Assembly: GCA_015499985.1 (NCBI GenBank)
Contig: JAAAUF010001190.1
Location: 1-10,590, forward strand
Source: Haplosporangium gracile
Taxonomy: Eukaryota; Mortierellomycota; Mortierellomycetes; Mortierellales; Mortierellaceae
Length of the DNA: 10,590 nucleotides
Direction: 5' to 3'
Positions 6,748-10,590 of this stretch are shown here, in pieces. Below the pieces are notes generated by a model, which worked only from the letters and a program-made list of their open reading frames with translations, ran no database searches and was not told the DNA's origin. The stretch's first letter is position 1. Each line of letters opens with the position of its first letter. A program made the position numbers and the translations under genes.

Positions 6748-8470
6748 TTATTTTGTTTGTGTTTTCGTGGTTGGAAGAGAAAAAATGCTTATTCTAGACT
6801 TTTGGAACTCTACTGAATTGGTGGCGTGAATTCCTTCCAGATAAAGGGCACAACGGCCGCGTTGGCTGTTGTGATGTATGTTGAGAGGATCTAAGCCAAG
6901 GTTTCCAGGTATTCGTTGAGGTCGCGGTTCCAGAGGATTTTGATTGAGCTTTGAGTGCCAGTGTAAAGTGAAAGTATGCCCTCCAGTCCTTGCGTTGCGC
7001 GCCCCTCTTTGGTGCATCGATTGTGCGACTTTTCCACCGTCTGTTTATCCAGCAAAGCATCTGATCCGTCTCGAATGATAACACTTGATACAGCGTGAAA
7101 GAGGCTTGAAAGCGCGGGTTCATATCCACTCTGAGCTTGATCATAGGCGGCCAGAGTGTAGATGGTGTAAGGTTGACATGGATGGTTGCTAGCAAAGTGG
7201 CTGCTGGAACGGCAAATATAATAGGTGGAAGGGTCGTGAAACTTTGTTTTTGTTTGTTTTAGTTGCCACATCAGGTTGCCGCTCGACACCGACCATGAGT
7301 CCCGGCGCGCTGCCATCTTCAGCCCACCATCCAAGGATTCCGCATCCAAGAAAATTCGTGTTGCCAGTGAATGAGTCGTGTTAGACAGTAGAAACGACGG
7401 TGTCGTACAGCCGACGGATGGCTTCATACTGATGTCGAGACGAAGGGAAGAGGTGACAAGGGCGTCGAACGAAGTAGCGCCGATCGTGAGTCGTTCTCCT
7501 TCCGGCACCATAATCGCCAAGGGCCACGCCCTCCTATATGGCGTTTGGATGGATGGTGGTAGTGAGTTTGCGAGTGGCCGATCATTGCGTACAGTGAATG
7601 ATTCCCGGTGAGCGTCCACGAATTTCGTGCGTCCATAAACCTCGATAGTGTTGAGGATAACAGCTTGGCCATTGTTGTTGTTGAGTAGTATGCATCCTGA
7701 GAGAATCTTGAGGCGAAGCGAAGCTGAGGGAAGAGTTCCCAGTCACGATTCAGGAGTTCACAGACGACATCATTGAGCTCAATAAACTGTCGACTCTGGA
7801 GCAATGTTGAATATGGGGAAACCGAATAAGAAACTCCAGCCCAGGCACAAGACCCGGGGAGCATCTGAGGCAGGGGTCATTCTCTGTAAGCTTCCTCTTC
7901 TTGGGGACAGGCGTGTTAGGGCTCACGTTAACATGGCCAACCGACAGTTTGGCGAGGACGGATGCGTGGGCTAGAGCATTTTATTCTGCTCCGTCCGTCA
8001 GCGTCTTTCATCGCGAAAGGCTGCAATTCAAGTGCACTGACTATGGCCAATGTTCTTTGCCTTTCAGTTTCAGAAGCGTGCGTCTGATTGCAGCTGAAGA
8101 GCACCGCATCGTCATGCTGCCGCACTGTCGGCATTGGGCCCACCGCAGCTGGCTCTGGAATGGGTAGATGGCTTGGTACCGTAATGACTGGCAGTTGCTG
8201 CTCCGATATGTTGTCCTCTTGTTCTGTAGAGGCACAGGCCGATTACTGGATGTGTTTGTGGGTTCCTCCTTTGGTTGTGAAAGTGGCTTGGCATCGTGGA
8301 CAGACGTAGACATTATCGGTCTGCCTGATGGTGATCAGTTGCGACGAGCCGGGAATAGTGACGCTGAAAGACTGAGCATGGTATTGAAGGGCATGAGATC
8401 GTTGGTGCTCCAAAGACCCAAAGGTTCGTTCAGGAATACACTTCAAGCAACCCCACATTTGATCGTCCAT
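6748..8470 (-). pseudogene. C2H2 zinc-finger gene, recently decayed
   Basis: The ATG at 8470 has an ideal context (A at -3, G at +4). Residues 8-31 give CLKC...HQRSH and residues 55-73 give YVCPRCQATFTTKGGTHKH, two C2H2-like units with short C-to-H spacing, suggesting a DNA- or RNA-binding role. An in-frame TAA at 8245-8243 interrupts the gene, yet the same frame stays open to 7928. An extra A in the run at 7982-7979 shifts to NALAHASVLAKLSVGHVNV and a basic, NLS-like VPKKRKL. Further shifts near 7855 and 7735 lead to SLRLKILSGCILL and VILNTIEVYGRTKFVD. The longest open piece (7619-6891) follows. A last shift near 6895 gives LDPLNIHHNSQRG, ending at TAA 6750-6748, overlapped by AATAAA. The large C-terminal region is not a family I recognise. 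Some shifts could hide short introns, but the TAA and the A-run look like true lesions. Confidence 0.65.
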
Positions 8471-8815
8471 TGTGATGGAGTTGGTGAATTGGCCGACGTG
8501 TTGTCACCTGGTGATGCGAATCCTGCTCGTGACGCGAATTGAGACGGAGTTGTGTCGATGCAACTGAGACCAGTGTTGATGCAACTCGAATGACAGGGGG
8601 GAACACTTCGGTATGCGCATAGGGGGATGCGAAGAAGCGAAAGCGGGGGGAGGAGGCAAGGCGAGAATTCACAAAAGAAAGGGCTGAGTTGTTGGCCCTC
8701 CTCACGAGAATGAAAACCTCAGTGAAGTTAAAAGACACGCGTGATATGGCCGTCCTTCTCTATGACGTGGCAAAAATAGGCATAGATCGTTTGACTGGTG
8801 GCCCCCTATTCTTTT
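8471..8815. promoter_or_regulatory. Upstream region of the C2H2 relic with degenerate GATGC repeats
   Basis: This is the 5' flank of the minus-strand C2H2 relic. GATGCAACT occurs at 8557-8565 and 8578-8586, exactly 21 bases apart and in the same orientation as the copies at 6683 and 6704. Looser relatives (GTGATGCGAAT, GTGACGCGAAT) lie just before, at 8511-8540, suggesting a worn tandem array. A purine-rich stretch follows at 8595-8690. A minus-strand frame of about 100 codons overlaps this stretch, but only as a shadow of the repeat. Confidence 0.55.
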
Positions 8816-8817
8816 AT

Positions 8818-9400
8818 AGTGTCCCTTGATCATTGTAGTATCCCTTGATCATTTTTCAATACACCTTGATATTTTTCCTTTGATGTTGCCTGTAGGTATC
8901 GGATCTTCTCCTATCTTTCCTTTCTCTAAATGCCCTTGCTATTCATGCTAGCGTCCCTTGAATTTGACGTTGTCCTTTGTTGTTGCTCCTTGACCTTTTT
9001 CTTTCCATGATCTCTTCCTAGCATTCCTTGATCTTAGTACCCCTGAAACATTTCAACGTCCCTTAACGTTATCTATTGGTGTCGTCCCTTGGTACTAACC
9101 GTTGATGCTGACCATTGGTGTTGTCCCTCGATTTTGTCGTACCTTGATCTCTTCCCGGCATCCCTTGATCATTTTCCAGCGTCCCTTGATCCTTTCCAGC
9201 AATACTTGAACTTTTTCTGGCATCCCTTGATCTTTTTCCAGTATCCTTTTGATATGTCCTTTGCTATTGTCCTTGTGGTGTTGTCCACTGATATTGTGGT
9301 ACTGCTCTTTGATGCTGCTCTTTGGTGCTCTCCTTTGTTACTGTCTCTTGATGTCGTCTTTGCTGTTTTTCCGATCTTTTCAATGCCTTGATCTTTGGGC
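8818..9400. repeat. Degenerate ~21-bp minisatellite with CCTTGATC core
   Basis: The octamer CCTTGATC occurs exactly eight times on the plus strand (starting at 8824, 8843, 9026, 9142, 9163, 9184, 9225 and 9386). Many one- or two-base variants lie between (CCTTGAAT, CTTTGATG, CCTTGGTA, CTCTTGATG). In the best-kept part (9140-9245) the unit is 20-21 bases, close to TCCCTTGATCATTTTCCAGC. The plus strand is strongly pyrimidine-rich. Open frames across it (9089-9391 plus, 9169-9447 minus) merely translate the repeat and are not called genes. Confidence 0.85.
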
Positions 9401-9595
9401 CTCTGCGCGTTAAGACTAATAGTCTTTTTACTAGGTGCACAACCCAACGCTCGCCGATATCATGGTAGGAAGGGCCGATCAAAAAGCAACGTCGCTATGA
9501 ACGCTTGGCTGCCCCAAGTCAGTTAGGCGCAATCTTCACGCAGCACTTACAGCATTACATGGCTATCGTGCACCCCTTGATTTCATGCATCTAAC
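9401..9595. other. Unique spacer between repeat tracts
   Basis: This stretch has mixed composition unlike the pyrimidine-rich DNA on either side, with a single stray repeat-like CCTTGAT at 9575-9581. It could be unique DNA inserted into the array or the original flank. I see no gene, RNA or clear element in it. Confidence 0.4.
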
Positions 9596-9845
9596 TTTTT
9601 TTTGCAGCAGCAGCTCGCATTAGTGTTGTCCCTTTCTTTCCCTGTCCCTGCTTTCCAGTATCCCCTCCTTTCCCACTTTTCCTTTCGTTCTATCCTCCTT
9701 CCCTTTTATTTCTTGATCTCTTTCTTTTATTCTTTCTTCATCGTCCCCTTTATTCCCTTCCGTTTTGGCCCCACTCTTCTCCCTGCCCTTTGGTTTCCCT
9801 ACCCTTTCTTTTCGGAAACCCTTTGTTCACCTTCAACCCCTTGAA
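9596..9845. repeat. Pyrimidine-rich tract, worn continuation of the minisatellite
   Basis: The plus strand is dominated by TCCCTTTC- and TTTCC-type strings (for example GTCCCTTTCTTTCCC and CTGCTTTCCAGTATCCC), resembling degraded CCTTGATC units. An 80-codon open frame across it begins at TTG and encodes only Leu/Phe/Pro/Ser-rich low complexity, so I do not call a protein. It lies 250 bases upstream of the secreted-protein gene. Confidence 0.55.
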
Positions 9846-9993
9846 GGACAACGCTTGGATGGTTTTCTATACCGTATTGCAACCTATTATGAGTAGGATT
9901 GAGGGAGGTGCTGAACCATTTGTCTCACCCGACGCCTTCTGTCCAGATCTGCTTTTCAACCTCTAACCTTTCTATTTATTGCACGTCTTCCCA

Positions 9994-10001
9994 TATAAAT
10001 A
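9994..10001 (+). promoter_or_regulatory. TATA box of the small secreted-protein gene
   Basis: TATAAATA lies 98 bases before the ATG at 10099. It would set transcription near 10025 and give a short A/C-rich leader, which includes a CATCAACAC doublet at about 10041-10058. Upstream of it lies an unannotated stretch (9846-9990) with no evident gene. Confidence 0.75.
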
Positions 10002-10098
10002 CACAGCTCCTACCCATAGAAGGAGAATTTAACATACACTGCATCAACACCATCAACACAATAAGCACACGTTCTTACATTTCCAGCCAAACTACAAA

Positions 10099-10308
10099 AT
10101 GAACCTATCTTACATTTGCATTATTGCCGCCCTTGTGTCCCTCGTTACTGCTGCTCCAGGCCTCTTTGGCAGTAACGGCGATAACGGCATCTTCGGCCAG
10201 GGCGATAACCCTGCCTCCAACGTCTATGATAAGGCCGCCTGCATCGTCAGCAACGCCATCGGTGGCAAAAACCCTCTGTGCGCAAGCAAAACCCCCAGCA
10301 ATCAATAG
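10099..10308 (+). CDS. Small secreted protein, 69 aa, function unknown
   Basis: The N terminus MNLSYICIIAALVSLVTA is a typical signal peptide, with likely cleavage after Ala18 (VTA then APG), leaving about 51 residues for export. The mature part is Gly/Asn/Ser-rich and opens with a short internal repeat, GLFGSNGDN then GIFGQGDN (residues 21-37). It has only two cysteines, Cys48 (AACIVSN) and Cys61 (PLCAS), which could form one disulfide bond; it is therefore not a hydrophobin, which needs eight. The start has A at -3 (ACAAAATGA) and a well-placed TATA box at 9994. Complete in one exon, stop TAG at 10306-10308. I do not recognise a family. A cell-wall, signalling or effector-like role is possible but unsupported. 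Confidence 0.78.
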   Translation: MNLSYICIIAALVSLVTAAPGLFGSNGDNGIFGQGDNPASNVYDKAACIVSNAIGGKNPLCASKTPSNQ

Positions 10309-10590
10309 ATTTGTTGTATCCCTTCGTGTGTAGGCCTTTTTCAACTATTTTTTATTTATGAAGGGTATGCCTGGGATCGTTCTTTTCCAATATTTTTTCT
10401 TCACCGCATGTTGCCTCTTAAACGCAAAAGAGAGGCATGAGAATACGGAACATGCCCATCCACTTTTTACGGGGGTCCGACATCATCGTCATTGTCTAAT
10501 GCTTCGATGACTGGGAGGCCTCAGAACTGAGGGATCTTTTTCATTGCAGCATTCACTTAATGCGAATGATGAGGGAAGGGAAAAAAAATT
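10309..10590. other. 3' flank of the secreted-protein gene with two small hairpins
   Basis: T-rich sequence around 10335-10400 follows the stop; no AATAAA is present on the plus strand. An imperfect inverted repeat at about 10407-10439 (CATGTTGCCTCTT against AAGAGAGGCATG) and a tight one at 10519-10532 (CCTCAG-AA-CTGAGG) could form stem-loops in a 3' UTR. No gene is seen up to the window edge. Confidence 0.4.

Noticed and set aside
6891..7017. KILWNRDLN near the end of the C2H2 relic, resembling the last RuvC motif of TnpB/Fanzor nucleases
   Set aside because: No zinc ribbon of paired CxxC motifs precedes it and no other RuvC motifs are seen in the upstream frame, so a chance resemblance is more likely.
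6794..7195. 133-codon minus-strand frame overlapping the C2H2 relic
   Set aside because: The longer frame 7619-6891 covers the same bases, continues smoothly from upstream coding sequence and has more natural codon use; this is its shadow.
8160..8245. An intron starting GTAATC just before the TAA, to rescue the C2H2 gene
   Set aside because: The donor is weak (no G at +5), candidate acceptors give introns of only about 23-60 bases, and the frame continues unchanged past the stop, so a nonsense change is simpler.
9169..9447. 92-codon minus-strand frame starting MGCAPS, a possible N-myristoylation signal
   Set aside because: Nearly all of it is translation of the degenerate minisatellite, and it has a basic low-complexity sequence with no domain.
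9602..9844. 80-codon plus-strand hydrophobic frame that could look like membrane segments
   Set aside because: It begins at TTG and is the translation of a pyrimidine-rich tract, which gives Leu/Phe/Pro/Ser in any case.

Overview
The window looks like nuclear DNA of a filamentous fungus, most likely an early-diverging lineage such as the Mortierellaceae. This is an inference from three things: long intron-less F-box/leucine-rich genes in paralogous groups, TATA boxes and A at -3 before start codons, and short CT-rich leaders. There is no operon structure, no tRNA or rRNA gene, and nothing viral that I can see.

Region 1 (1-5453) is an F-box cluster. Two intact single-exon genes lie tail to tail: 912-2963 (+, 683 aa) and 3371-5389 (-, 672 aa). 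They are diverged paralogs, sharing an N-terminal F-box-like segment and a conserved C-terminal block. Upstream of the first, on the minus strand at 235-527, is a frameshifted N-terminal fragment of a third member. These proteins are expected to act as substrate receptors of SCF ubiquitin ligases, but no substrate can be named from the sequence.

Region 2 (5454-6740) has no intact gene. It holds a pair of 70-base inverted repeats (5775-5844 and 5973-6042) around a 128-base centre. A broken HNH-nuclease-like zinc-binding gene (minus, 6037-6450) ends exactly at the outer edge of the right arm. Next come a TATA box, a small imperfect inverted repeat and a 21-bp tandem repeat.

Region 3 (6748-8470, minus) is a decaying C2H2 zinc-finger gene of about 1.7 kb. 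Its start codon has an excellent context, but one in-frame stop and several frameshifts interrupt it. Copies of the 9-mer GATGCAACT spaced 21 bases apart lie on both sides of it, in the same orientation.

Region 4 (8471-10590) begins with an intergenic stretch and a degenerate minisatellite of about 21 bp built on CCTTGATC. It then grades into a pyrimidine-rich tract. The window ends with a compact TATA-driven gene for a 69-aa secreted protein (10099-10308).

Overall, this is a dynamic accessory segment: three intact genes (two F-box paralogs and one small secreted protein), at least three broken genes all on the minus strand, and several families of short repeats.
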